NCBI GenBank assembly: GCA_032718475.1
Contig: JAUCBJ010007859.1
Span: 1-53,590, forward strand
Source: Nemertoderma westbladi
Taxonomy: Eukaryota; Xenacoelomorpha; Nemertodermatida; Nemertodermatidae
Direction: 5' to 3'
Length of the DNA stretch: 53,590 nt
Numbering within the stretch: the first letter of the stretch is position 1; each line of letters begins with the position of its first letter. Below the pieces are notes generated by a model, which was not told where the DNA came from, searched no databases, and was given only the letters and a program-made list of their open reading frames with translations. Positions 12,301 to 23,040 of the stretch are shown in pieces. A program made the position numbers and the translations under genes.

Positions 12301-15300
12301 CTTTCCATTACCGTTACGTTACCTTTCCGTAAACCTTTCCCTTACTGTTACGTTACCTTTCCGTAAACCTTTCCGTTACTGTTACGTTACCTTTCCGTAA
12401 ACCTTTCCGTTGCCATTACGTTACCGTTACCGTAAACCTTTCCGTTACTGTTACGTTACCTTTCCGTAAACCTTTCCGTTACCGTTACGTTACCTTTCCG
12501 TAAACCTTTCCGTAAACCTTTCCATAAACCTTTCCGTAAACCTTTCCGTTACCGTTACGTTACCTTTCCGTAAACCTTTCCGTTACCGTTACATTACCTT
12601 TCCGTAAACCTTTCCGTTGCCGTTATGTTACATTACCTTTCCGTAAACCTTTCCGTTACCGTTACGTTACCTTTCCGTAAACCTTTCCGTTACCGTTACG
12701 TTACCTTTCCGTAAACCTTTCCGTTACTGTTACGTTACATTACCTTTCCGTAAACCTTTCCCTTACCGTTACGTTACCTTTCCGTTACCGTTACGTTACC
12801 TTTCCGTAAACCTTTCCGTTACCGTTACGTTACCTTTCCGTAAACCTTTCCGTTACCGTTACGTTACCTTTCCGTAAACCTTTCCGTTGCCGTTACGTTA
12901 CATTACCTTTCCGTAAACCTTTCCGTTACCGTTACGTTACCTTTCCGTAAACCTTTCCCTTACCGTTACGTTACCTTTCCGTTACCGTTACATTACCTTT
13001 CCATTGCCGTTACGTTACCTTTCCGTAAACCTTTCCATTACCGTTACGTTACCTTTCCGTAAACCTTTCCCTTACTGTTACATTACCTTTCCGTAAACCT
13101 TTCCGTTACTGTTACGTTACCTTTCCGTAAACCTTTCCGTTGCCGTTACGTTACCGTTACCGTAAACCTTTCCGTTATTGTTACGTTACCTTTCCGTAAA
13201 CCTTTCCGTTACCGTTACGTTACCTTTCCGTAAACCTTTCCGTAAACCTTTCCATAAACCTTTCCGTAAACCTTTCCGTTACCGTTACGTTACCTTTCCG
13301 TAAACCTTTCCGTTACCGTTACGTTACCTTTCCGTAAACCTTTCCGTTGCCGTTATGTTACATTACCTTTCCGTAAACCTTTCCGTTACTGTTACGTTAC
13401 CTTTCCGTAAACCTTTCCCTTACCGTTACGTTACCTTTCCGTAAACCTTTCCGTTACCGTTACGTTACCTTTCCGTAAACCTTTCCCTTACCGTTACGTT
13501 ACCTTTCCGTAAACCTTTCCGTTACCGTTACGTTACCTTTCCGTAAACCTTTCCGTTACTGTTACGTTACCTTTCCGTAAACCTTTCCGTTACCGTTACG
13601 TTACCTTTCCGTAAACCTTTCCGTTGCTGTTACGTTACCTTTCCATAAACCTTTCCGTTACTGTTATGTTACGTTACCTTTCCGTAAACCTTTCCCTTAC
13701 TGTTACGTTACCTTTCCGTTACCGTTACGTTACCTTTCCGTAAACCTTTCCCTTACCGTTACGTTACCTTTCCGTTACCGTTACGTTACCTTTCTGTAAA
13801 CCTTTCTGTTACCGTTACGTTACCTTTCCGTAAACCTTTCCGTTACCGTTACGTTACCTTTCCGTAAACCTTTCCGTTACCGTTACGTTACCTTTCCGTA
13901 AACTTTTCCGTTACTGTTACGTTACGTTACCTTTCCGTAAACCTTTCCCTTACCGTTACGTTACCTTTCCGTTACCGTTACGTTACCTTTCCGTAAACCT
14001 TTCCGTTACCGTTACGTTACCTTTCCGTAAAACTTTCCGTTACCGTTACGTTACCTTTCCATAAACCTTTCCCTTACCGTTACGTTACCTTTCCGTTACC
14101 GTTACGTTACCTTTCCGTAAACCTTTCCGTTACCGTTACGTTACCTTTCCGTAAACCTTTCCATTACCGTTACGTTACCTTTCCGTAAACCTTTCCCTTA
14201 CTGTTACATTACCTTTCCGTTACCGTTACATTACCTTTCCGTAAACCTTTCCGTTACCGTTACGTTACCTTTCCGTAAACCTTTCCCTTACCGTTACGTT
14301 ACCTTTCCATTACCGTTACGTTACCTTTCCATAAACCTTTCCGTTACCGTTACGTTACCTTTCCGTAAACCTTTCCGTTACTGTTACGTTACCTTTCCGT
14401 AAACCTTTCCGTAAACCTTTCCCTTACCGTTACGTTAGCTTTCCGTTACCGTTACATTACCTTTCCGTAAACCTTTCAGTTGCCGTTACGTTACCTTTCC
14501 GTAAACCTTTCCCTTACCGTTACGTTACCTTTCCATTACCGTTACGTTACCTTTCCGTAAACCTTTCCGTTACCGTTACATTACCTTTCCGTAAACCTTT
14601 CCCTTACCGTTACGTTACCTTTCCGTAAACCTTTCCCTTACTGTTACGTTACCTTCCCGTTACCGTTACGTTACCTTTCCGTAAACTTTTCCGTTACCGT
14701 TACATTACCTTTCCGTAAACCTTACCGTTGCCGTTATGTTACCTTTCCGTAAACCTTTCCCTTACCGTTACGTTACCTTTCCGTTACCGTTACGTTACCT
14801 TTCCGTAAACCTTTCCGTTACCGTTACATTACCTTTCCATAAACCTTTCCGTTACCGTTACATTACCTTTCCATAAACCTTTCCCTTACCGTTACGTTAC
14901 CTTTCCGTTACCGTTACGTTACCTTTCCGTAAACCTTTCCGTTACCGTTACGTTACCTTTCCGTAAACCTTTCCGTTACCGTTACGTTACCTTTCCGTAA
15001 ACCTTTCCCTTACCGTTACGTTACCTTTCCATTACCATTACGTTACCTTTCCGTAAACCGTTCCGTTACCGTTACGTTACCTTTCCGTTACCGTTACATT
15101 ACCTTTCCGTAAACCTTTCCCTTACCGTTACGTTACCTTTCCGTTACCGTTACGTTACCTTTCCGTTACCGTTACATTACCTTTCCGTAAACCTTTCCCT
15201 TACCGTTACGTTACCTTTCCGTTACCGTTACATTACCTTTCCGTAAACCTTTCCGTTACCGTTACGTTACCTTTCCGTAAACCTTTCTGTAAACCTTTCC

Positions 15301-16065
15301 GTTACCGTTACGTTACCTTTCCGTAAACCTTTCCATTACCGTTACGTTACCTTTCCGTAAACCTTTCCATACCGTTACGTTACCTTTCCGTAAACCTTTC
15401 CGTTACCTTTCCGTAAACCTTTCCGTTGCCGTTACGTTACGTTACCTTTCCGTAAACCTTTCCGTTACCGTTATGTTACCTTTCCGTAAACCTTTCCGTT
15501 ACCGTTACGTTACCTTTCCATTACCATTACGTTACCTTTCCGTAAACCTTTCTGTTACCGTTACGTTACCTTTCCGTAAACCTTTCCGTAAACCTTTCCC
15601 TTACCGTTACGTTACCTTTCCGTTACCGTTACATTACCTTTCCGTAAACCTTTCCGTTGCCGTTACGTTACATTACCTTTCCGTAAACCTTTCCGTTACC
15701 GTTACGTAACCTTTCCATAAACCTTTCCGTTACCGTTACATTACCTTTCTGTAAACCTTTCCATTACCATTACGTTACCTTTCCGTAAACCTTTCCATTA
15801 CCGTTACGTTACCTTTCCGTAAACCTTTCTGTTACCGTTACGTTACGTTACCTTTCCGTTACTGTTACCGTAAACCTTTCCGTTACCGTTACGTTACCTT
15901 TCCGTAAACCTTTCCGTTACCGTTACGTTACCTTTCCATAAACCTTTCCGTTACCGTTACGTTACCTTTCCGTTGCCGTTACGTTACCGTTACTGTAAAC
16001 CTTTCCGTTACTGTTACGTTACCTTTCCGTTGCCGTTACGTTACGTTACCTTTCCGTAAACCTTT
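3381..16065. repeat. 12.7-kb satellite array, basic unit about 34 bp
   Basis: The array is built from a few words (GTTACC, GTTAC, TTTCC, GTAAACC) joined in a mostly regular order. The common unit, gttacc-gttac-gttacc-tttcc-gtaaacc-tttcc, is 34 bp. Variants lack the gtaaacc-tttcc part (22 bp) or add GTTAC/GTTAT words (39-44 bp). Single-base variants (GTTGCC, CATTACC, CCCTTACC) are scattered. Longer duplicated blocks are visible: 7451-7651 and 8879-9079 are nearly the same, and a distinctive run of four GTAAACC/ATAAACC words recurs near 10890, 12505 and 13230. Short frames encoding 'LPFRKPFRYRYV'-type peptides are by-products. There is no gene inside. The array starts abruptly about 220 bp upstream of the gag start codon and ends in AT-rich DNA. 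Confidence 0.97.
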
Positions 16066-16671
16066 AAAATAATTATTAAATTAAATTCGTAAATTATTCG
16101 TGGTAACGGAACTATCGTTTTTGGTGTTTGTCTGGTGGGACTAAAAATAAAAGTAGTACACAATTTCAAGCGGCAAAAATCGCATTTGTTTGGAATATAC
16201 GAATGTAATCATTTTTAGTGTAATATTCGTGATAGCATCCCAGAAAATTCCTATTGTCATAAAATCAGGTTGCTTTGGTAATTATTTTTGATTATCTATT
16301 TTATGCTACTTGTAGTTTTCGTGCCACACATTGTCACATATCCAAAATGCCCCAATCAACAAGATACGATGTATTTCAGGGTCTTATTAGTTATCAGCAT
16401 TACAAAAATCCCATATGGTCATAAAATAAATTTGATTTTGTTCATCTTCCAAAAAAACCGCAAATATAATATTCACTTCTATCTAATAGATACTCGGCTA
16501 GATCAATCCTTGCTCGTCTCAAATCCGGTGAGCTCTCCATAGAGGAACGCATGAGCAGTGACCACATTGCTGCTTGTCATAGCCTTAGTGTACCATTCTC
16601 AGTTCGTCACAGCTTGGTCTCACAATATTTCGGTCTATAATATAATATTTCGCTTCGCTCTTAGTATTATT
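16066..16671. other. AT-rich unique sequence, no gene recognised
   Basis: Only short frames are present and none has a recognisable motif. The segment between about 16500 and 16620 is less AT-rich and may be a mobile-element remnant, but I see no family signature. Confidence 0.4.
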
Positions 16672-16766
16672 AAAAGAATATCAATATAAAAGAATATCAA
16701 TATAAAAGAATATCAATATAAAAGAATATCAATATAAAAGAATATCAATATAAAAGAATATCAATA
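16672..16766. repeat. 16-bp minisatellite, about six copies
   Basis: The unit AAAAGAATATCAATAT is repeated head-to-tail with starts at 16672, 16688, 16704, 16720, 16736 and 16752. The copies are almost perfect. Confidence 0.95.
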
Positions 16767-17635
16767 GAGCCAAATAATAAATTTATTTCCTTCTAAATGT
16801 ATTACCCCGTCGTCCAGTGGAATATCTCTTCCCAGTGAATCCTAATTGAATATATCAACTCGGTATTACTGTGATAGCTATCTCCATTTTTGTAATTCTT
16901 AAAATAATAATAATATTAAGTAGATAAAGTACACAATAAATAATTCAGCTAACCAGCTACTCGCATTAAGCTAATAAATATTCGATTACATTCGATTCAG
17001 TGAGTGTGTGAGGGCTATTATCTGGCATGCAACAAATAACAAACACAATAGGATTAATGTTTTTCTATGGTCTGAAGGGAAGTCTGACAGAGACTAATCT
17101 TAACCGCTAAATGTCATTCAACTATAAAACATTTTGCAATCCACAGTGAAGATGAAGAACAACTGCAATAGGACACAAAACACTGCGTTGTGTAACTAAA
17201 ATTCATTCAGCTGATCCACCCCCTAACATAGCAGGTATCCTTATTGTAGATATACCCTTAGGAAGCACTGGGAGAGCAATCAGCTTATGGGGTAATACAT
17301 TAGAAACCCACAGCTTATGTGTGAGTAAACATTGCCTTTCCTTATAGCCTACTAGTAAAACTTGGCAACCAACACGTTTTATACGTATAACTCTGACATA
17401 TTAAGCCATATTTCATCGTAAACACCAGCTGTTATTTTACCATTGCTTTTAATTTCGCGACAAAATAATGCCAAAAAACGAAATATATCAAATACTACAC
17501 ATAGAATCGATCTGAAATTTTGTAACGCGATTATGAACCACCAAAGCAATGTACTTCGCCAGGCAGGAAGTGCCAGAACCTGGATAATTATCAGTCAGTC
17601 AGTGTTATATATCCTGAGATTTTTACAGTAAGTAA
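16767..17635. other. Intergenic, no gene recognised
   Basis: Short frames such as 17443-17631 show no known motif and no supporting structure. No tRNA or other RNA gene is apparent by eye. Confidence 0.4.
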
Positions 17636-17846
17636 CCCGCTGTCGAGCGGGCATAAAAGATAATTTTTATTTTAATTAAAATCAAAAGTAAAAATATATG
17701 AGAGGTGTGTAAATTACAATTAAGTAAAAACAATAAAACAAGGGACGAACCCACTTTAAAATTTACAATGCAATTTAAAAATTAAAAAAAACTATTGATT
17801 AAGAATTCTTTCTTTACCCCTACATAACATTATAAATTATTATATT
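17636..17846 (-). other. Probable 3' UTR of the minus-strand LINE
   Basis: This stretch directly follows (minus sense) the stop codon of the LINE RT C-terminus at 17849-17847. It is AT-rich. At its far end lies a perfect short hairpin at 17636-17651 (CCCGCT-gtcg-AGCGGG). A stem-loop close to the 3' end is common in LINE transcripts, where it can serve as the RT recognition site; the assignment here is inference from position. Confidence 0.4.
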
Positions 17847-17937
17847 CTAGGTTAAAAAGATGCGTTTTAATTTACTTTTAAAAATTGCTAGGGTTTGAGC
17901 ATCGCGCAGTTTTTGTGGAAGCGAATTCCAAATAGTA
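17847..17937 (-). pseudogene. LINE ORF2 reverse transcriptase, extreme C-terminus
   Basis: The minus strand reads 'IWNSLPQKLRDAQTLAIFK', then a lysine-rich helix 'SKLKRIFLT' and a stop at 17849-17847. 'WNSLP...FK..LK' is the familiar last conserved block of CR1/L2/RTE-type non-LTR reverse transcriptases. It joins directly to the first unit of the 62-bp array, whose coding sense ('YRLNHYGKRAFLVSAPT') is the sequence that should precede it. The array therefore sits inside this gene. Confidence 0.8.
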
Positions 17938-18991
17938 GGGGCCGACACCAAGAACGCTCGCTTTCCGTAGTGATTAAGCCGATATCGTGGGATCGCATAG
18001 GGGCCGACACCGAGAACGCTCGCTTTCCGTAGTGATTAAGACGATATCGTGGGATCGCATAGGGGCCGACACCGAGAACGCTCGCTTTCCGTAGTGATTA
18101 AGACGATATCGTGGGATCGCGTAGGGGCCGACACCGAGAACGCTCACTTTCCGTAGTGATTAAGACGATATCATGGGATCGCGTAGGGGCCGACACCGAG
18201 AATGCTCGCTTTCCGTAGTGATTAAGACGATATCGTGGGATCGCGTAGGGGCCGACACCGAGAACGCTCACTTTCCGTAGTGATTAAGACGATATCATGG
18301 GATCGCGTAGGGGCCGACACCGAGAATGCTCGCTTTCTGTAGTGATTAAGACGATATCGTGGGATGGCGTAGGGGCCGACACCGAGAATGTTCGCTTTCC
18401 GTAGTGATTAAGCCGATATTGTGGGATCGTGTAGGGGCCGACACCGAGAACGCTCGCTTTCCGTAGTGATTAAGACGATATCGTGGGATCGCGTAGGGGC
18501 CGACACCGAGAATGTTCGCTTTCCGTAGTGATTAAGCCGATATTGTGGGATCGCGTAGGGGCCGACACCGAGAACGCTCGCTTTCCGTAGTGATTAAGAC
18601 GATATCGTGGGATCGCGTAGGGGCCGACACCGAGAACGCTCACTTTCCGTAGTGATTAAGACGATATCATGGGATCGCGTAGGGGCCGACACCGAGAATG
18701 CTCGCTTTCTGTAGTGATTAAGACGATATCGTGGGATGGCGTAGGGGCCGACACCGAGAATGTTCGCTTTCCGTAGTGATTAAGCCGATATTGTGGGATC
18801 GTGTAGGGGCCGACACCGAGAACGCTCGCTTTCCGTAGTGATTAAGACGATATCGTGGGATCGCGTAGGGGCCGACACCGAGAATGTTCGCTTTCCGTAG
18901 TGATTAAGCCGATATTGTGGGATCGTGTAGGGGCCGACACCGAGAACGCTCGCTTTCCGTAGTGATTAAGACGATATCGTGGGATCGTATA
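17938..18991. repeat. 62-bp minisatellite derived from LINE ORF2, 17 units
   Basis: Units begin at GGGGCC (17938, 18000, 18062 and so on) with an exact 62-bp period up to 18992. They differ by a few substitutions (gAAcgctcg/gAAtgttcg, atcgtg/attgtg, cgcgta/cgtgta). In the correct minus frame each unit encodes part of the RT C-terminal motif 'RYRLNHYGKRAF(L/S)VSAPT'. Because 62 is not a multiple of three, the frame is lost from unit to unit. Variant types alternate in blocks (18180-18420 resembles 18490-18790), indicating block duplication as well as single-unit expansion. Confidence 0.95.
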
Positions 18992-20204
18992 GGGGCCAAC
19001 ACCGCTCATCTGTTGCCTTGTTAAATAGGAAAACATGGCATTTGCTGAGTTTAGAAGGTAGTGGTAGATGTTGGTTGTCGGTGTATGCTGGTAGTTTGTA
19101 CGTGGACATAATTGGTGTATGATCTGATATGTTGTCGAAGGTTGGTTTGTAGGTATGGGTTGTAGAAAGCCCGTTTCCTATGCCCATGGTGTTAGTGATG
19201 TAGTCTATCAGTGACTCTCGCAGGATGGTCTTGTTCTTTGATCTAAAGAAAAAGCTTGCATGTCCACCTGTGGTTATTGGTGCGTTGTTTGTGGTTTGTA
19301 ACTGAAACGGTTCTGTGATATTGTCGGTGAACAACTTGCCGAAGGATTTCTTATTTGATTGATTGTGGTGTGGGAGGATTCCATTGATGTCGCCTGCTAC
19401 CAGGAGCTCGTTTCCATTTTGCTTAGCGTCGTCGAGTAGTGATGATAGTTTGCCGCATTCCTGTATGTAGATAATTTCGCTATATGTCTCTCCACTGTTG
19501 TATGGCATGTACAGTCCTACTACTGTTATGTTGCTGACGTACATGTTGTCTAAGGTCATGGCTACAATTCGATCAGAGTTGGTTTCCAAAGACGTACAGA
19601 AAGGTGTGATGTCGTTCCTTGTGAAAAAAGCAACACCACCTTCACCTCTAACTCGTGGTTTGCCGTTGTCCATCCCGATGGCAACGGTATATTGACCTGG
19701 TTTACATGAGTAATTTTTGTTCATTTGCGTTTTACCGAAATTAAAGGTTGTTTCTCTGTGCCCAAGCCAGTGCTCCTGGAGTATCAATATGTCAGGGTGT
19801 TCCGTGCTTAGTAGCATGTTAATGTAGTGTCGGTTTCTGCTGTAGCCTTGGCAGTTGTAGGTTATTACTTTCAGTGATTTTACGAAGTGACTTTCAGTGA
19901 TGTAACCGCCCAGTGTTTTTGGGCGGTTTGGAATAAAAGGAGTCGATTTAAAAGCAGCGGTATTTTTCGTTATTGTAGCGACTGTGGTTTTTGTTGTTGT
20001 AGTGGGTCTTCTTGTTATAATTAGCAGTGTGTCGTTGGTAGTTTCGCATCTGGTTGTCCCAGTGTAATGGTTGAGTTTGATTGATGGACACATGCTTGTC
20101 TTGTCTAAGAATGTCATGGTTGTTGGATTTGTAGTAGTAGCGGTCTTGTTGGCGGTTGCTGGTATGTCTTGGAAGGTCGGTTCTTCTTCTGTCATCGTAG
20201 TCAC
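18992..20204 (-). pseudogene. LINE ORF2 N-terminus: APE-type endonuclease, RT lost
   Basis: The frame opens at 20204 and overlaps ORF1, but recognisable sequence begins near residue 112 ('KVITYNCQGYSRN'). The endonuclease/exonuclease/phosphatase fold motifs follow in order: Asn in 'TYNCQG', Glu in 'ILILQEHWLG', Tyr in 'GLYMPYNSG', Asp/Asn in 'VAGDINGIL', Asp in 'SLIDYI' and the final 'SDHTPIM'. All the usual catalytic residues are present. This enzyme nicks target DNA to prime reverse transcription. Soon after 'SDH' the coding sequence ('LFNKATDERC') runs straight into the 62-bp array. The whole RT palm with its YADD motif, about 1.5-2 kb in normal LINEs, is absent. This is a LINE with an intact-looking nuclease but no polymerase. 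Confidence 0.85.
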
Positions 20205-22494
20205 TGCTACTGTTTATGTTGTTGTGGGGATTGTTGTGTTGATGACTGTTGGATGTTTCTGACCTAGGGTAGTGATTGTTTCTATTGCTGATGGGTTCGA
20301 TGTAGTCGTGGGTTGTGGGGTTCTCACCTGGCCACATACTTTTATCCATGAAAATTGGATAGTTACTAGCGTTTATTGTTACTATAGCCGATTTTGGGTT
20401 GAATTTTTTCCCTTTTACCCATACGTGTATAGGTTGTATGCCTGTCTGCTTGTAGCAAAATAGTGACAGGGTAACTGAGCTGCTGTTTGCTGGTAGGCCT
20501 AGTATTACAATCGTCTTTATTGCTTCGCTAGTGTCTTTTCGTCTTTCTTTGTTGCCATGCGTGTGAAATGTGGGTGATCTGGTGTTATTTGGTTTGGGTT
20601 TGGTGTTGTTGACGTCGGTGTTGGCAACCTTGAGGGGTTTGGTGTTTATCATGGCCTGATGGTTTGTACTTTTGTAGTTGTTGTTGGTACTGATTGCGTC
20701 TATTAAGTCATTTTGTTTCTCTAGAAGGGTGGCCATCTTGCTGTCCATGTCTAGTTCGTTGTAGGTATTTGAGGTTTCAGTTGGCGCTATTCGGTTGTTT
20801 TTTCTGTTCTGGTACGATTGGTTCAGGGGGTTGCCTGTCCTAACATGTTGCCATACGTGGTAATTTCTCGGGTTTGTTACTTCTTCCAGTGTCTTTGGGT
20901 AGTATATACTGTGTTCTGTGTTAGGGTCGCCTGAGTCGGGGTATGTTTTCTGAGAGTCGCAGTTGGCTTCTGATAGTATGATATATGTTTGGTTGTCTTC
21001 ACTATCTGAGACACTTTGTGTATTGTTGACTTGTTTGTTATTTTTACTGTTTCTCTTTGATTTTCTTTTCCGTGTGTTCTCATGTGATTTTGATTTCCCT
21101 TCTGTTTCCAGGTCACTCTCGGTGTACTGTTTTTTTGTCATTGTGGTCCTCTTTTGTGTGTTGTTGTGGGTGTGCGAAAGTGTCAGGAGGTTCGGCTTGT
21201 TGGGTGTAGTTCTGAGTTTATCTTCAATGATTGCGTGGATGATGGGTTCAAGGTTAGATTTCAGCGATTCGTACTTTTCTTTTACTGAGTTGTACGATGT
21301 TTTTAGTGTTTCTAGTGTTGGATGGAAAGTGGTGTGTGTGACTTCTCCCGTTATAGTAACATCTGGGATATTGCTGTTCTTTGCGGTGAAAGCAGGTTTG
21401 TTGTTCGTTGTCTTCGGTATTTTGAGTTTTGTGACTTTTTGAGTAACACGAGTTTGATTTGTACCAGAGCTACTGTGAGTTGCTGTTGAGTGTTGTGGTG
21501 GTGTTGTCCTGTTGGTCCGTTTGTCGTCATTTGCTAGGTCCTGAAAAGTAACTTTACGAGTGTGAGTGTCTGTGGGTGTTATCGTTGCTTGAGGGGGTTT
21601 CCTGTTCTTAGAGGTGTTCGAGAGATGATCTTCCAAGAGTGTGGCTGAGTTGTTGGTGGAGTCTTCCGGCCGGGTGATGTGTATCAGTTGGGATGTTGTT
21701 GGTGATGGTTGTATCGAAAGGTGTTGTGGTGGTGGTTCTAACGACGAGGCTGTGTTTGACGGTACAAACGGTGTTACATCATGGTCCAAGTCATTAATTG
21801 ATTTGTGTGGTGATGATGGTATGTATGTCTTGGCAGTAGGGTCAAGAATTTTTCTTTCAGTACTTATTATTTTTTCTGGTGGTGGCGGATGTTCACCAAC
21901 TTTCCTATCTACCCAGGAGCCATCGTCTTGTAGGTCTACTATTAGAAGAGTGTAATCAGATGGGGTTTCTACAGCGACCCGGGCCGAGTCACTGGCTGTT
22001 GCCCCCGGGCATACCCATCTCGGGGACACACTCTCGGCCCGTGGCAGGGGGTCGGCGGGTTGGTCCCGTTCCGTGTGGAAGTTTGCGGGATGGTCCCGTA
22101 TCGTGTGGGCGTCGACGGGTTTGTCCCGGCTCGTGTGGGCGTCGACGGGTCTGTCCCGGATCGTGTGGGTGCCGGCGGGTTTGTCCCGGATCATGTAGGC
22201 GTCGGCAGGTTTGTCCCGTTCCGTGTGGGTGTCGGCGGGTTGGTCCCGGATCGTTTGGGTATCGACGGGTTGGTCCCGGATCGTGTGGGTGTCTGCGGGT
22301 TGATCTCGGATCGTGTGGGCGTCTGGGGATTTGTCCCGGTTCATGGGGGCGTCGGCGGGTTGGTCCCGTTCCGTGTGGACATTGGCGTGTTGGTCCGGTA
22401 TCGTGTGGGCATCGACGGGTTTGTCCCGGATCATGTGGGCGTCGACGGGTTTGTCCCGGATCGTGTGGGTGTCAGCGGGTTTGTCACGGATCAT
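19948..22494 (-). CDS. LINE ORF1-like protein with N-terminal decapeptide repeats
   Basis: This is an uninterrupted 848-codon minus-strand frame just upstream of the endonuclease ORF and overlapping it by 257 bp, a usual ORF1/ORF2 arrangement. Residues ~1-155 are about 15 decapeptides (R-D-K/Q-P-x-D-x-H-T-I). Then come a low-complexity Ser/Thr/Asn/Lys-rich stretch, a strongly basic segment (~470-500), a possible coiled segment ('MDSKMATLLEKQNDLIDAI', ~605-625), and near 675-740 a compact domain ('TIVILGLPANSSSVTLSLF', 'AIVTINASNYPIF') that could be an RRM-like nucleic-acid-binding fold. The tail is Asn/His/Arg-rich. No cysteine zinc knuckle is visible. ORF1 proteins bind LINE RNA; that role is inferred from position and composition. 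The true start is uncertain because the ATG lies inside the repeat. Confidence 0.65.
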   Translation of the reverse strand: MIRDKPADTHTIRDKPVDAHMIRDKPVDAHTIPDQHANVHTERDQPADAPMNRDKSPDAHTIRDQPADTHTIRDQPVDTQTIRDQPADTHTERDKPADAYMIRDKPAGTHTIRDRPVDAHTSRDKPVDAHTIRDHPANFHTERDQPADPLPRAESVSPRWVCPGATASDSARVAVETPSDYTLLIVDLQDDGSWVDRKVGEHPPPPEKIISTERKILDPTAKTYIPSSPHKSINDLDHDVTPFVPSNTASSLEPPPQHLSIQPSPTTSQLIHITRPEDSTNNSATLLEDHLSNTSKNRKPPQATITPTDTHTRKVTFQDLANDDKRTNRTTPPQHSTATHSSSGTNQTRVTQKVTKLKIPKTTNNKPAFTAKNSNIPDVTITGEVTHTTFHPTLETLKTSYNSVKEKYESLKSNLEPIIHAIIEDKLRTTPNKPNLLTLSHTHNNTQKRTTMTKKQYTESDLETEGKSKSHENTRKRKSKRNSKNNKQVNNTQSVSDSEDNQTYIILSEANCDSQKTYPDSGDPNTEHSIYYPKTLEEVTNPRNYHVWQHVRTGNPLNQSYQNRKNNRIAPTETSNTYNELDMDSKMATLLEKQNDLIDAISTNNNYKSTNHQAMINTKPLKVANTDVNNTKPKPNNTRSPTFHTHGNKERRKDTSEAIKTIVILGLPANSSSVTLSLFCYKQTGIQPIHVWVKGKKFNPKSAIVTINASNYPIFMDKSMWPGENPTTHDYIEPISNRNNHYPRSETSNSHQHNNPHNNINSSSDYDDRRRTDLPRHTSNRQQDRYYYKSNNHDILRQDKHVSINQTQPLHWDNQMRNYQRHTANYNKKTHYNNKNHSRYNNEKYRCF

Positions 22495-22520
22495 GTGGGC
22501 GTCGGTGGGTATGTACCGTT
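22030..22520. repeat. 30-bp in-frame minisatellite in LINE ORF1
   Basis: About 16 imperfect 30-bp units (plus strand: GTCGACGGGTTTGTCCCGGA followed by TCGTGTGGGC). The length is a multiple of three, so both strands stay open and large overlapping plus-strand frames (for example 21879-22625) are artefacts. Variation is concentrated at a few codons (K/Q at position 3; V/A at position 5). The array ends where a different LINE's endonuclease begins. Confidence 0.92.
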
Positions 22521-23040
22521 CCGGGCTTTATGAGCTGTTCCAATCCAAAACAACCAGTCAATTCTGAAAACGCAGCGGCATTTTTTATCACATTTGTTAT
22601 CTACATGAAAATTGAAGTCACCTAGTAATATCAGTTTGCCGGTTGACACCACTAGTCTCTGCATAATGTCACTAAATTCATCATTAAAACATTTTGACAT
22701 TTAGTCAGTTTTCCTGTGATGGACAGGTTCGGTAAATAATATCAAACCTAAATAATATCCCCAAGTATAATAATGTGAGTTCTATATATTTGAACGATTT
22801 GTATTTAAGAGAGTTATCCTGGCAACAGTTCATTTTAAGAGCAGTATTATAAACACAACCAACTCCACCTCCAGTGGTGTGTGTTCTTGGTGATTGTCTC
22901 AGTTTGTACCCATTTGGTGCAATCTCCCCTATGACTATGTCATCTGCCACAGTCCCTTTCAACCATGTTTCAGTAACTGCCAAAGTGTCCGTGTTCAAAT
23001 CCGGGTACCTCAGTTTAATTTTCATGATAATAATTCTCAA
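22521..23040 (-). pseudogene. CR1/L2-like LINE endonuclease fragment
   Basis: The minus strand from 23040 encodes 'LAVTETWLKG', 'IAPNGYKL' and 'TGGGVGCVYN', which are the early blocks of a CR1/L2-type apurinic-like endonuclease. After a break at ~22700 it continues in another frame with 'LILLGDFNFHVDN', the GDxN catalytic block. A further frame change near 22590 gives the expected Phe-Gly-Leu block. It then stops at the 30-bp repeat. The catalytic SDH block and the entire RT are missing. It is a different family from the ORF1/ORF2 element next to it. Confidence 0.75.

Noticed and set aside
3980-15709. Frames encoding 'LPFRKPFRYRYV' peptides
   Set aside because: They are stretches of the 34-bp satellite that happen to lack a stop; the unit is not a multiple of three and the frame is soon lost.
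3381-16065. Telomeric or CRISPR array
   Set aside because: Units are not TTAGGG-like, have no unique spacers, and are a continuous head-to-tail satellite in a eukaryotic genome.
16288-16542. 84-codon frame after the satellite
   Set aside because: AT-rich chance frame of hydrophobic and Lys/Asn residues without any motif or gene context.
21879-22625. Plus-strand 248-codon frame rich in 'VCPGSCG'
   Set aside because: It is the complement of the LINE ORF1 decapeptide repeat; the 30-bp period keeps both strands open.
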